DNA of 64,000 nt, taken from positions 6,472 to 70,471 of the forward strand of contig WBMV01007615.1 of the NCBI GenBank assembly GCA_013396655.1, given 5' to 3'. Below the pieces are notes generated by a model. The model made no database searches, was not told where the DNA came from, and saw only the letters and a program-made list of their open reading frames with translations. Each line of letters opens with the position of its first letter. The stretch's first letter is position 1. This stretch comes from Campylorhamphus procurvoides. Lineage: Eukaryota > Chordata > Aves > Passeriformes > Dendrocolaptidae. The translations under genes and the position numbers were made by a program. Below, one piece after another: positions 1-13,260 of this stretch.

Positions 1-265
1 TCGGCCCGGCCCCCCCCGCCGCAAATAACCTCATTTCGCTGCAAAAATCCCTGTGTATGTGCCCGCTGCCGCTTCCTCTGCCCTTCGGATCGGTGAAGGG
101 AAGGGTTTGCTGCCGGGGCGCTGTGGCCCAGCGGCCTGTGGGGTCGGCCCCTCACCCGCGGCCCCCTGCGAAGGCAGCTGTGGGCCTGGAGCCTCTGGTT
201 ATCTCCGATTCACGTGCTTGTCTCTTGTTTTCTTTGCTCATTGTGGGGCTCTGAGACAATCCGCC
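1..265. promoter_or_regulatory. CpG-island edge at left end of window (possible ZFAND6 promoter)
   Basis: About 20 CpG dinucleotides occur in the first 265 bases, whereas the following kilobases are nearly CpG-free, so this is the edge of a CpG island. In vertebrates with conserved synteny, ZFAND6 lies next to BCL2A1 in divergent orientation, so a leftward (- strand) ZFAND6 promoter would be expected about here. A good - strand splice donor (CGCGG/GTGAGG, donor GT at 155-154) fits a 5' non-coding exon. No coding sequence of any known gene is readable. The gene assignment is inference from synteny; the CpG enrichment is seen directly. Confidence 0.5.
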
Positions 266-324
266 ACAGCTTGTTTTCATCCAGGCTATTTCCACCTCAC
301 ACCCACTCTCTCTCAAAAAACAAA

Positions 325-340
325 TATATATATATATATA
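325..340. repeat. (AT)n microsatellite
   Basis: A run of about eight AT dinucleotides follows a pyrimidine-rich stretch and precedes an AT-rich tail. It is a simple repeat with no coding content. Confidence 0.85.
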
Positions 341-650
341 AAAATTATATAGTCTCCCCTCCTCCCCCAGGTGGCTGTAGTGCACAGCATGCAGGAAGGT
401 TTAAAGGTAAGATTTAAGGATGATGAGTGGCTTGGCGGCTTGGAGCAGATAGGAAGGGAGGACAGGATTCCAGGGAGATGAAAGAAGCCAAATAAAAGAG
501 GAATTTTATCTGTGGATAGCAGAGAGGAGCAGGCCAAGGCTGGAGGAGCTGCCAGAGGGTGAGTGGAGTCTGCAGAGAGTTTTGGAGGAGAAAGAAAAGT
601 GAGCAGTTGTGAAGCCAGAGAAGCTGAGGATGGGTAAAACCTGCTTCCAT

Positions 651-715
651 TTCACAGAATAATAGAATATACTGAGTTGGAAGGGACCCATCATGATCAT
701 CGATTTCCTAGGGGA
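651..715 (-). mobile_element. CR1 LINE 3'-end fragment
   Basis: The sequence begins with diverged copies of the terminal CR1 octamer in reverse complement (CAGAATAATAGAATAT) followed by the conserved GAGTTGGAAGGGACCC block and a diverged GATCATC motif. That order places a CR1 3' end on the - strand. The copy is short, 5'-truncated and diverged, hence old. Confidence 0.75.
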
Positions 716-3700
716 ACTGTGAACAGAATTTAAAATCTTGGGGTTTTTTTTGAGCAGAGGAACTCCAGACCATCCTAAGGAAGGCACTGCAAGAGGATAC
801 ATAAAGATTTCAGCAAGGATAAAGTCCAAGCAGAGATCTCCCATGGCTAGGAGCTCACTATCACCCATATTGTGAGCTGAATAGGTAGATCCATAAACCT
901 GACAAAAACACTTAATAGGAGAAGGGCACATAATTTTTTATTTTCATTATCTGAGCTTTGATCAACGCCATAAAATGCTGGTGCAACCAGCATGGAAGTG
1001 CTAACATAGCCTTTACAGCTATTTTGGTAGAGATTATTCATTCTTGGCTTTCTTTGCTGATGCAATAGGTTTTCCAAATGCCAGGTTGCATGAACAGAAG
1101 ATGACCTGCATTGCATGTGGGTATCACAGCATTCCCCACAACATTATTTGGAGCGCTTTCATGGTCTTGGCAGTAATCATAAGGAGCTGTGGGGAGTGAT
1201 GATCACATTCCTCCAAGCCTCTCTATGACAATCTTTTTTTTATATGAATTTTTTAAACATTAAATTCCCTTTGGTTGTACTTGGACTGTTTTCTTTGTGT
1301 CAAGTTTCATCTCATCATTAGAAATATTAATGCAGAATACTAGGGTGGAACATTCACAGTGTCTGTTTAGGAGAAGGCAAACTGATTCTTTTGCAGTTGT
1401 GAGTGACCAGCACAACAGCTGGCAGTGCAGCAGTGGGAATAAAATTGGGAATTGTAAACAGTGAACAAGACGGGCACCTCCTGCCAGGAGTTATTGACCA
1501 GCAACACATGGTGGAACAAATGTTAAATTATGGCATCAGATGTCAAGGGGGGGCAGTAGAATGTTTAGATGTGATCTTGCTGAAGTTGTATGTGAAGCTC
1601 GTCAGTTTTCTGATGTGCCAAAACAAGAAAACTCAGTTACAGTAATGCTGGAGTAAGTAGGTTTCTTGGAGCATTCAGAATCAGTGTGTTTGGTATAGTC
1701 AGGAGCTGCCACAGCTCAGAAGAAATAGGGGCAACTGGGAAAAAGGGAACACGAAGTTTTATACCATTTGAAAAACAACAAAAAAACAGTAGTCAAACTG
1801 TGTCTGAGGAAGAAAATTCATAAACAAGATGGTCCGGCTTATTCCTCAGGTAGAATGAAGGATGCAATTAAAAATGAATTGTATGTGTTGTACCACTGTG
1901 AATGGAAGACATAATATTGAAGAAAGTGTTCAGTTTTCTTATTTATAGATCTCAGGATTGATAGGCTAAGAAACTTTGTTGAAGTCAAGTGGGATAAGGA
2001 CAAGCAGGGAAATGTATAATCAGAGAAATTAACTAAGGTGTTAATCACCCACAGAAGGGCATCCTTGGCTCTGAGAAAGGGTCAGAAAGCAGCTGAAGAC
2101 TCAAAAGTGACCCTGAGCCAGCAGCTGAAAACAGAAGCCCTTTTTCTGGAGACCTGTGCAGAGAAGGAATTAAAAGCTATTGGTTCATCTTAAATTGATC
2201 AGAATAGTTTTGATTTTTAAGAGTGCACAAATGTTCAGCAGGACACAGCAGGATTGCCTGAAGTACATAGAGCCTGGTATTCAATGGGATGTTCATCTTC
2301 ATGGAACAACTTCATTCCACCAGGCATGATTTTGCTTTGACAGAGAAATCCAAGAGAAGCTACAAACAATTAAACAGGAGATCCCAGTACAAGCCGAAAC
2401 ACCCAGGAGGGAGGTGAAAGGTTTCCCAGCTATGCCAGCGATTTGATGATGTATGGCAAAATGGAAAAATCAGTGAACATTACTTCCTCATTTATAATGT
2501 CCCAACTGACACAGTTCTCCTTGGTGTGCATTACTTAGACCTGCTTTCATATATTAATGCTCCTATCACCTTGATATCCCAGTGCAACTTATTTTCTTGG
2601 GTTTAAGGACCATCTGTCCATATACCTCTTTAGAAAATATTGGCACAATTTTTCTGAAAGGAGTTTCTTCTGGCTTTTACTCCCTTCTCCCAAATCCATT
2701 TAATCCATCTGCTAACACAGAGGACCTTTTCCTTTGGTTCCTTTTGTGTTTGCTTCTGCTATAGTAGCTTGTTATTTCTTTTGCTAAAGCTTTAGAAATC
2801 ACTAGAGGAATCTTAGTAATGTATTCATTTTGAGGTAGATTTATCTTCAGAGCTGGTAAATGGGAAGTTTCTTCTTCACTTCAGTGGGCTTTGGAACCAG
2901 TGTTTAGAGCTAACATCATTTCAGTTCTTCTAATCTTGTTGTTTAGAGCCCAGTGTGTGACCCATGAGACTGCTGAGATTTTCACCATAGGCTTTAATGA
3001 GAGCAGAATCAGCCCCTGCTTCCTGAGAGACAGCCTATAAAAATCTGAAAGAAATAAACACAAGGTTTTATTGAACAACTGAGTCTTAAATTTTATTTTA
3101 TTTGATTCTGAGTCTCATCAGATTTTTTTTATCCACAGCCCCTTTGACCCTTGTTCTGTGCCTTATCATAACAGGATGAGCTGGAGCTTCAGCTACACAG
3201 ACCTACTGAAAATTTGGCCCAGCAGTGATTTGGCAGTGGCCTTCAGGAGCAGCAATGCCAGCTCTCCATTGCAATGCCCACATTCAGAGATCTGTAGAAT
3301 CAGAGTCCAAATTCTGCTTATATTTGCAAGCCCAGAATGCCACTGATTTCAAGGGGGTTGTAGGATTTTAGCCAAGAGCAGAAATTGGCCCAGGATCTTT
3401 TCAGACTCCCTCATGCTTCTGTTTATATGCTGTTACCATCAAGCTCTAACAGCATGCTCCATGATGCATTTTACTTTTAAATTACATAAAAGATATTTAC
3501 TGTGCCGATGCTATATAGTTTGCAAGAAAAATGCACATATGGAAATGAAAAAACACCAATTACCATCAGGATTTCCAGCTTTCAGCATTCATTTTCCAAA
3601 ACAACCCAGGGACTATTTCTCGTCAAAAAAAAAAATGTAGACATGAAAATCCCATTTCTTGGCATTTATGTATGGCATTCTGGAGTCTTACTCATCAAGT

Positions 3701-6700
3701 CTGTTGTGAAAATGGCTGAAATAAAAAAGCCTCATATTGTACACAGGTTTAATGCTCTGCTTTTATTTTCTGTATACTGTTTTCCTAGGCAGAGACATAA
3801 CTCCGTCCCTAAAAATAATTAAAAGTTTTTCTGCCTCTCAGAGAGAGGGAGAAGAAATCATCTGGGGATAATTGAGTGATCACCAAGGACAACAGGTAAA
3901 AACACAGGTAGAGGTTGAGAATTCATGGATCAAACCTGTAAGAACAGGCCAGTAGGGTGCCAGGCAGAGCATGCTGGACAATGGGAAAGCATCCGAGGAG
4001 CCAGTGGAGCCAGGTCAGTGCTGCCCTGCCCAGAGGGATGGCATCTTCTTCAGAGCCAGCAGCTCCCTGCCACTCTTGGAGCTGCACAAGGGACCTGAGA
4101 GCAAACCAGCTGCTCGGTGTCCTTCCTGAGCAGGTGCAGCTTAGGATGAAGGGCCACCATAGAGCACTGCTCCAGAATGGTCCTGGTCAGAGCTACTTGG
4201 CTACTCAGCATCGTTCAAAATGAGGCAGATTGTGGTGCCACGTGGTTACAGATCTGGGAGCTTCCTTCTAGATAGCCTTGTTTGGAAATCTGGGCTGAGG
4301 CCTTTTAAAGCCGTAACGACTCCCTACTTAAGATTTTAATATCCATATTAAATAGTTCATTGAGCACGGCCTGGTATTCAGGAGAACAGTGTGCCATTGT
4401 CGGCTGATGAGTAACTTTCGGCAAAGAAATTATTTTGTACCTCTCTGCTTTTTCTTCTCCCGCATCTGCTTTGTCTGTGTAGATAGTAAAGTCTTTCAGG
4501 ACAGGAGTGGCTCATGCTGTGCATGTCTAGTCATCAGCACAGCAACTCGAGTCCTCACTGAGAGCCTCTCTGTGCTCCCCAGTCCTGCCTGTGACAGAAC
4601 CATCTTCGCTCATCGACCTCTGGGTATGCTTTGTATATGCTGTTTACATGTATATGCCTTTCACCCTATGGAGAAACAGGGGTTTAATATTAATTATCAT
4701 TTAAAGCTAAAATCTGGACTCCTAAATTCTGTAACCTTAAAATAGCCATGTACCATATGCATAAACACCCAAATAGGTCACAGTACAGAAGGTCCAGAGG
4801 ATTCCAACTGCTCTGGCGACCAGGTGCTAAATGATGAGTACAAAGGGACCAGAGACGCTCTAACAAAGTGGCTTCAGACACTGAAAATCTTCATGCACTC
4901 AAGAAAGCTGACCCTATCTGACCAATCCTTGAAATTTAAGGGAAGCAAAGATTCCGTGGTCATGGCAGCACTGCTTGGTGATCCCTTAATAGCAGCACTA
5001 CTTCCAAGACCTTTAAATGCAGCAGAATTTAGTGCATTCCTGAGGGTGCTCTGAGCCAATTTTTGCTTTTGCAACTTTCTGTTGACTCCACTGCCTGTAG
5101 CAGAGCTCTTAGCTCATCCTGTGTCCCTGGAATCTTGGATTTAGAGGGTTGTTCTGTGTAAATAAACTCCGTGCCTGGACACATCCTGGTGTCTAGAAAG
5201 CAAACAGTATGCCTGAAGCATCTGTCAAGGATCGAGATACAAATGTTCCAAATGACAAAAATGTCTGTTCATCCATCTTCCCACCTGCTTAGGAATGCCA
5301 GGAGCACCAGACTGCTACAGGTTTGTTGCTCGTGTTTGTTCAGTTCCTGTCCATCTGACCTTGCTAGCTAAGAGGGGCTATTTGTCAATGCCAGAGAAAT
5401 CTGCTGCAACAACAGAGGGAGTATCTGGTGTCAGTATTCTCCAGCTCCTTGAGGGAACTACCTCATTAGAGAAGCTAAAACGTTGCTTTGATTGCTTAGA
5501 AGCAAGCCATTTTGCAAAAATCTCCAAGCAGTTACTCACATCTTGTAAAATTATAATGCCTGAAGTCTTTTTGTAATGCAGCATTGGATACTGGAATGGC
5601 TGGAAATTTGCAGCTGATAGAAAGTTTTACAGCAAAGCAGATCTGATCAGTGTTTCCTAAGTGAGACAATTAATCTTCTCTGTCAAAACGCCTTCAGATT
5701 TTGATAGATTTAAAAACAATAAAATGTTTTACTGGAGAAAGTAATAAAACAAGACATTTCTGTAGCTTCACAGATGTTCATAATGCATTTGAGATTTTGT
5801 ATGCTTTCTTTAGGAAATTTGAAGCTGAGACCTTTAATATACCTCCAGCACATATTTTTGTCCTATAATAGCCAAGTATTGTGTTATGATCAGCTTTGAG
5901 CTCTCGTAAACTCTGGCAAGGAATATCAAGCTCACATGGAATGATTGCTGTCCTGGTATTCTCCCTCAGGAAAGAAACCTATTGGAAGATTGATAGCTAG
6001 GGATGCTTTTGGGTAGTACCTTTTACTCAAGGATCCTGAAGCAATCAAGAAATCCCCAAGTCCTCCTGGCCAGAAATTGGACACAGCTTTCCTGCTTTTC
6101 TGCAGTGCACTTTGCTCGTTGTATCACATCAGGAGGGACAGAGTCTATCCATCTTTCACCTCCCTGCTGGCAGTTTCCGAGGGAATTGGTAGTAAACACA
6201 GGTTACAGACCACGCTCCCTGCACTCTCTGCACAGGGAGAAGGGAAGGCCATAGAGAGAGAGAGAGGTATCTTGTTCCTGTTTTCCTATAACAGAAATCC
6301 TGTGGGTACCATCACATGTCAGCAGCTCCTGCACAGCCATAGCCTATGAGGACATCAGTGACAGAGATCAGGGAAGAGCAGAAGCCTATCCATGCTCATT
6401 CTTACTCTATCCCATTTTATAAAACCAGATCTGGTCCAGCTCACAACCTGGAAAAGCCTGATGCCTGATTTCCTGTACTATCTTGTAACACCCTGTGCTC
6501 TGTTCAAGACATATTACAAAGCCATACTAGCAACTTACCCGAGTTACACACAGTAAATGCCCAATGGACTTCCTGAGCAAAAGTACACACAGAGGATTGA
6601 GGACCTGGATCATTGAGAGGTCTACCGTTGAAGAGCAATAAATCCCTCCCAGCTTGCTTCCCTCTGCTTCTTCCTTCTTTTTCTACTTCTCTCCTAAATG

Positions 6701-9700
6701 AAAGAGGACATCCTACAGGCTTGCAAAATCTTCCCTCCCGTGGGAAATTGCTAATTATCAGAATTGCGACAAAAAAGAACAAGTTCTGCAGAAAGAGAGC
6801 AACATAGCACAGTAGAGCACTCCAGACTGCAGTTGATTTTTTTTTTGCTTAGCAAAGCCCTGTTATTTCTGAAATTCACACCTCCTAGAATATAGTGTCC
6901 TGCATATGAAGCTATGATGGGGTCCTGTGCACTTCAGCCATGAGAAAGTTGGGGTGTGTAATATAAGTTCTTCATAAACACTGCCTTATAAAAATCTACA
7001 TTACACTGTGCATTGTTCTTTTATGTAGCATTCTATAGAGTGTTCTTGGGAATATTAATTTTCCCTAATTTCTTGTCCTTCCTGGGACAAAAGATTTACA
7101 CACCCCACACCAAGCTCAGTAGCTCTCACAAAGAATAGTGCTTAATATACTGCTGCTGTTAATTCGCTGGCATACCTAATTATATAGCTGAATATGTCAA
7201 CATTAGGTTATGTCTCCATGACAGGCATTATGTGGTTCTTATGTAACACAGGTGTACTCAACTCACCTTGAACCAAAGCTCAGGCACCAGCAGCCATTGA
7301 TGAGCCACATGGGCTGCAAAACCAATCAGAATAATATTTATTGGGTCAGAGTCGCAGGAGGATATTGTTTTATCACCCCCCTCTGCCTGAATTTTTCTTC
7401 TCTGAGAGATGTTTCCACCTTCCTGGCAGGGATTGGAGAAAGGGATGGTGACCTAGTTTATAATTCAGCTGTCCCAGCTCACAGGTTAAAGCAGTGGTGG
7501 AGATGTGCCGGTGCTAAAATGCTAGACTATGAACTGTGATACAGACACACAACCTTTTGTGCTACTGTTATGTGAGTGTCAAAAACAACCACAGAAAGTA
7601 CTGGGAATAACACTGATCATATATAAAACTACTGCTAACTCCGCTGGAGCTGGCCTGCCAGAGCCCATGCTACTGGGAGGAATTGGGAGAAACACAAACC
7701 ATAAACCAGAAAGCTTTCCACTAACAAAACAACCCAGTGTAGTTCATAATCAATATTAAGTCTTGAGTAAGTAAGAGAAAGTAGAGCAATAATAAACATT
7801 AAAGACCTATGTAATAATCCATATCTAACACAAAGTTACTTCTCCAAGTTTTTTTGTTGAGTGCTACAATAGATTTTCTGCATGATCTTGGGCAAGATGC
7901 ATAATTTTTCTCTGCTGTGATGTTAGATAATACTTCCCTACCTTGTAACAGCTCATAAGTTGTGAGTCGCTGAGTGTCAAAGAGTGCTCATTATATAGGA
8001 TTATATCAGCTCCTGAAGAAGGGAGAGGACCTGCAAAAGGCAGATGAAAATGGGATGAGTTCAGTTGTCTTTGGAGTCAGCAGGACCTGAGGGCATCGCA
8101 GATACTCAGGTGCTCTCAGGCTTAGTCTCTTGCTAAGGAAACATTTTTCTAATCGGCATCCAGGGAGGAAGTTTAGCACAGGGGCAAGTGTTTACAGTCA
8201 TAATACTCCATGGACAAATTGATTAATTGCAAAAAAATGTTTGATTTCTCATTGTCTCCACTTGTAGAAAATATTTCAATGGAGTCAGGACTGATTTTTC
8301 TTCTGAAGAATGATTTTCTGGTAAGGCCTTGGGAAATGTCTAAGTAAATGTCTGGAAGAAGACAGGGGTGAACATTAGCAGGTGACCGGGCATGTTACTC
8401 CTTATGGTGTTACATACATTCAATTGAGTAAGACACAATGAGACATACTGGAGAGTTGCAGCATTTGAGAAGACACCAGTACTTTGAATTCATCTGATGG
8501 CTAAATCAAGTGATATTTTTTTATGAGTGGGTTTTATACCCTTTAAAATTATTTCCAGCTGTTAGCAGTGTAATAACTATGGTAGATCAGAACAAACAGC
8601 ATTGACTATTTCTGTGCACAGACTGTAATCCTCTATCTGCAGCTGAGTTCCCTTCCCTGGCTATTACCTTTAGTGCCTTATGTATAGCAAAGAATCAACA
8701 CTTCAGCTCTGCAGCACTCTTTGTCATGTCCAGGTAATTAAAAGAATGCCACTGCACCTGGTAGAACTATAAAAATGTCCTTATAAAAGTCTCAGCAGCA
8801 TTTAATATTTTATTCATCGCTGTGTTGTTGTGTTTTGCCTGCAGTAAAACAGCCTCATGGAAGGGAGACACTACCACTGAAGGCTAACAAACACTCTCCC
8901 TTCAATGTGTTATGTTAGCTCTGTGCCTTTTTTGTCCTTCCAATTTTGAATCCTCATTTTTAACAATCTTTCTCATTTTGAGAAAGGGAAAAAAACACAC
9001 AACATTTCTTTTCCTAGAAGCAGGGAACCAGAACAGGCAGTGTTGAAGCTTTCATTCTTTTCCATATGTGGAAAAGACTGTCTGAAAACTTTATTTCCCA
9101 GGGAAATATATTCCATGTTTTCATCTGAATAATTGCCTTGCATATAACATTATCTCTTCTGTTAGTGACTGAGGAACTAGAAGGAAAAATAAAATGAAGT
9201 TTAATATATACAAAATAACATTGATAGTTTTATTACAGAAGGTGTAGGAAGCCAAACCACACAAGCACAGACATAGCTATTAAAGGAAAATTAGAAAGTT
9301 GTCAACACAAGCTGCTCAGAAATAAATTTTCAGGACCCCCAAAGCTACGTGATTGGCCTACAGACTTTCGGCTTTCAAAATACAGGTTCAGTATGTTCTT
9401 ATTTGTCTTCACTTTCTTATACGCTTGGAAATCACACGAAACTAGCTTTATTTTACAAATGTGAAGGCCAAAAACATTTTGTTTAATTTGAGTGCTATGA
9501 GGACTCCAGAATTTAGAGGTTTCAGGAAATCATCACCAAGGCCACCTGACCAGCAGTAATATGTTATATTATATGTCTATTTTTCTAATAAAAAACCTGA
9601 TGTTGCACACATGCAGTTCCCTGTGGGCATTCCATGTTTTTCCATCCAGCAACCCTGTCTCAGAGAAAAAGATCTCTGTCTAGGATTTGCAGACATCTTG

Positions 9701-12679
9701 TTGCACAAAGGGAAGCAAAAGCAAGTTGGGACATCATGAAATTCCCATTATGTTCTGTGTATGCCCATAAGTGCATATGCAGTATGTCTGACTCATCCCC
9801 AAATCCTGCATGTGACTGTAGGAGCCATAGGTGGAGATTGTGCCAACAGTGCAATAAGCAACATGACTAACATCTATCATATGTTTTTTGTTTTCTCATC
9901 CTTTTTTTTTCAAGGGAAGGACTGCATGCCTTGGCAGGTACCATTAATGCTCTCTTTGCATCTAAGAACACAAACTCTAGGAATTGCATCTCCCACAGGA
10001 AGCAGGAGGTGATGATGTTTGCGATGGCCACGAGCCCCTGAGGGAGTTCATTATTTACTTTGGGATGTGGCCTGTCCCCTGACCAGACAAGCTGCATTGT
10101 CATTTTGCAGAATCCTGTTTACCTGAGGGACTTGGCTGCCAGAGAGGTGTTTAGTCTGAAGGTCTGGATGATGGGGTGTGCCCAGTCCAGCCATTTGAAC
10201 ACCTTGCTGTAATGTGCAAAATTTACCATGAGAAAAAGAGGGAAAAAAAAAAAGAAAAAGGAGAGGAGGCTTAGAGGAAAAAAATTCAAAACAGTATCCA
10301 GTCCAAATGTACAGAGCTGTGTGTAGGTGAAGAGATGAAATGAATATGCCAAACCCAAGTCAAATCAGTAGCATAGTCAACTATTCTGCCGCAAGTGCAG
10401 AATTGGGGAACAGTCCACCCAACTGGGACTTTCATCCAGCACCAACCCATTGATGCAGTTTGAAAAAGCCTCAGCAAACACAATCTGTACTTTTTCAAGT
10501 GGTTTGACATATCCAAACACTAAATCATTGTGCTGATGTGAAAAGCAAAAACCTCATTCTAGATGGAAGGGGAAACATCACACATTTAGTTTCACTAAGT
10601 ACATCAAGTGACAGCACCAGTGCTGCCAATTCTGGCCATTAGGTCTTATAATATTTCCTGTTTTTCTGAAAACAAGAAATTATGTGCAGCTCATGACAAA
10701 TGAATGCCCTGAATTTCTATCCTAAATGGTTGCAAAGCAGGGCTTGAAGACCTGAAATGAGTGTGCCTCACAACCTTAGAAAAAACAAAGGCAAATTGAA
10801 AATATGCATTTTATTGGTTTTGATCATCCTTGTGATTTTAAGTCATGCATGACTTTTCTTGGAGGCTTGACTCACGCCTTTTAAATGTTCATGTGGGGCT
10901 GCAGTGCCCCACATAGAATGAAGGGCAACTCTAAGGTATGTACCCATAGGTATGGGGCAACCAAGCCAATATGAGGCATTTTGGGTTTCTCAGCAATTTG
11001 TGTTTCATGTAGGCAAACATGAGGAGTCTGACACTCCTGGTGTTTTATGGGAACAGAGAAAGCGGAGGAAGAGCAAGGTGAGGGGAGGAAGGATTCCTGC
11101 ATAACTCAAAAAATAGGTGAAAGTTGATTCTGAGAAAAAAATAAACTGAATCTAACTGCTACCGCTGTGTTAATGAAGGGTTAGGAAGGCAAAGAGAGAA
11201 GGCATGTGTTTATATCGCAGAGCTGGTAATAAGGGATTGTTCTTCTTGCCCTGGTTCTGCCACTGACTCATCCAGCAGGGTTAGGCCTACATCAGTTCTC
11301 ACTTCAGAGCAGATTAGACTTAACTATAGACCCAGCTACTGTCACATTTACTCATGTTGAGTAACACTTTCTTCCTTGGTGACACTATTTGTGACAGAAG
11401 AAAATCCATAGTTCACAGAAGGTGAATGACTGAGCCCCACTGTAGTTACAGAAAAGAAGCATCTGCAGCACAGAGGTGCTCTAAGGCTTAGCTGATTAGG
11501 TCTGTGCCTGCAGCATCTCTTAATTAGTTGAGCCATATGTAGATATCAGGATCTGCTTTTCTCCAGACTTTCCTTTAGGAACAAACAAGCAGGAACTGAG
11601 GAAGATCTGAGAGCTGAGATTTGCTCAGTTGGCAAGCCCACACACTCATCTGAGTAAGTGGCAAAGTGATGACAGACCACCTCGACCCTCTTCCATGCCT
11701 AACTCTGGATCACCAACAGAGACTGAAGATCACAATATCTTTGTGGAGATGTTTCTAAAAGTCCTTGTACTTAAACCTGAGACACTCTGCTCCAGGACTG
11801 AGCTGAGTTTGGAGCCCAGTAATCTGTAGAACTTCTGCCAGCCTTGAGCACACACAGCACATCAAGACCCAAACTCTTTAGCAATCACTGACAGCATGAG
11901 AGTGTGACTCAGTAAACCCTACCAGGGAGTTTTTCTCATGTTAAACAAATGTTTGGTCGGAAAATAAAGTTTTAGCAATCTGCCAGTTGCATAGATCCCC
12001 AGGCAATATTTATTCAGAAATTATGTGGTTCATACTGGTGAGTATTATCAATATTAATATATATATTATTTAGTGGTGTCAATTAATATGATATATCTGC
12101 TTTTGTCAATGCTGGCACTGTGCCATGCCTCTTCCCCCCTTGGAGGCATCCTTTCCAGAGAGGCTGCAGATCTATTAACAAGCACTGAATTAGAAACTAA
12201 ATCTTACAGAAACTATATCTGTTATAATTGTATTATTGTGGCTATATTGGTTAAATATCAGAATTGAACTTTTTTCTTGATTCCTCCTCAGATTTCAAAT
12301 AAACTAGGAGTGGAGTGAACTCAGGTCAGTGCCTCATATGTGCTCTTATGGAGGCCTGTACACTTTTACTTTAGATTTGAATCATTTAATGTCTTCATTT
12401 GCTCAGTGATTTTGAAGAAAACATTGCCTTGCTACATTTTCCAAATCTCAAATTATCTACTTCACCTTTATTGTCATTAGTCCAGTACACAAAAATCAGG
12501 CTGGACAGCTAAAGATCACCTGGTATTAAATGCACACTTAAGGACTTAGAGCTGCTGTAAACCTCTCACCTTTATGCTTACTGGCTCAAGAACTTCATGT
12601 TCCCCTTTTACTACACACCCATAACTTACAGCAATACAAAAATACATCATTGTTTTTCCTGATAATTTTGCCACCCTGC
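716..12679. other. Intergenic DNA, no gene recognised
   Basis: This long AT-leaning stretch contains only short open frames (under about 120 codons) with no recognisable protein similarity and no consistent exon structure. CpG is strongly depleted; for example no CpG occurs between 12061 and 12600. Homopolymer runs and scattered polyadenylation-like hexamers are present but not linked to a gene. I see no RNA gene. By synteny it lies between ZFAND6 and BCL2A1. Confidence 0.6.
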
Positions 12680-13260
12680 TATTTTATGAGCGAGTTGGTT
12701 GGTCTGCGAGTACATGCACCAGGTATTGTATCTTGATGAAGGAATTGGATTACTGCCAAATAAAACAGTCAGACTATTATTATGGCTAATACGCCAGAAG
12801 TGTTTGCAATGGGTTTTTAAATAATCCTCTACATTTATATTGCAGTATTCATTGTGAAGAGATCCAAGGTGCTGTGGAGGCTGATAATGGGTCTTTTTGT
12901 TCATTGCTAAAACATGACTGCTGCTAAGCTGGAGAAATAGTGACCATCCTGCACAAACAGCATTAGCGAGCGCAGCAGGTAATGAAGCAAACAATAATAT
13001 TGCCATTTGGAATTGCAAGGTAATAGCTTGATTTGGATTTTGATGAGGACATAAGAGCTGATATGCTGCCGCTTGTAAAAATATGCTCCAAAGTATTTTG
13101 TGGCCGTTTCATCACTCTTGAGTGATGATGGCACTTCCACCAGCATTAGGTTCCCTGTCACCACACTTGGCACAGTATTTCCAGCTGAGCTCGGGGACGA
13201 GGCTGTGACTTGGGCAACAAAAGGTTCATTTCTAGCAGTGCGTGAGTGTCTCTGAAATAT
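12680..13260. promoter_or_regulatory. Candidate conserved non-coding element (CpG-retaining block)
   Basis: Ten CpGs occur in roughly 580 bases (for example near 12691, 12966 and 13190-13200), directly after 540 bases with none. The block is not an island by composition (it stays AT-leaning) and includes AT-rich motifs of the kind bound by homeodomain or forkhead factors. CpG retention in otherwise methylation-depleted DNA is typical of conserved or hypomethylated enhancers. Overlapping - strand frames of 123 and 88 codons exist but resemble no protein I know. The function is inferred; conservation was not tested. Confidence 0.3.

Noticed and set aside
5295..5576. 93-codon + strand frame
   Set aside because: No similarity recognised, no splice or promoter context; the opposite strand is equally open, as expected for chance frames.
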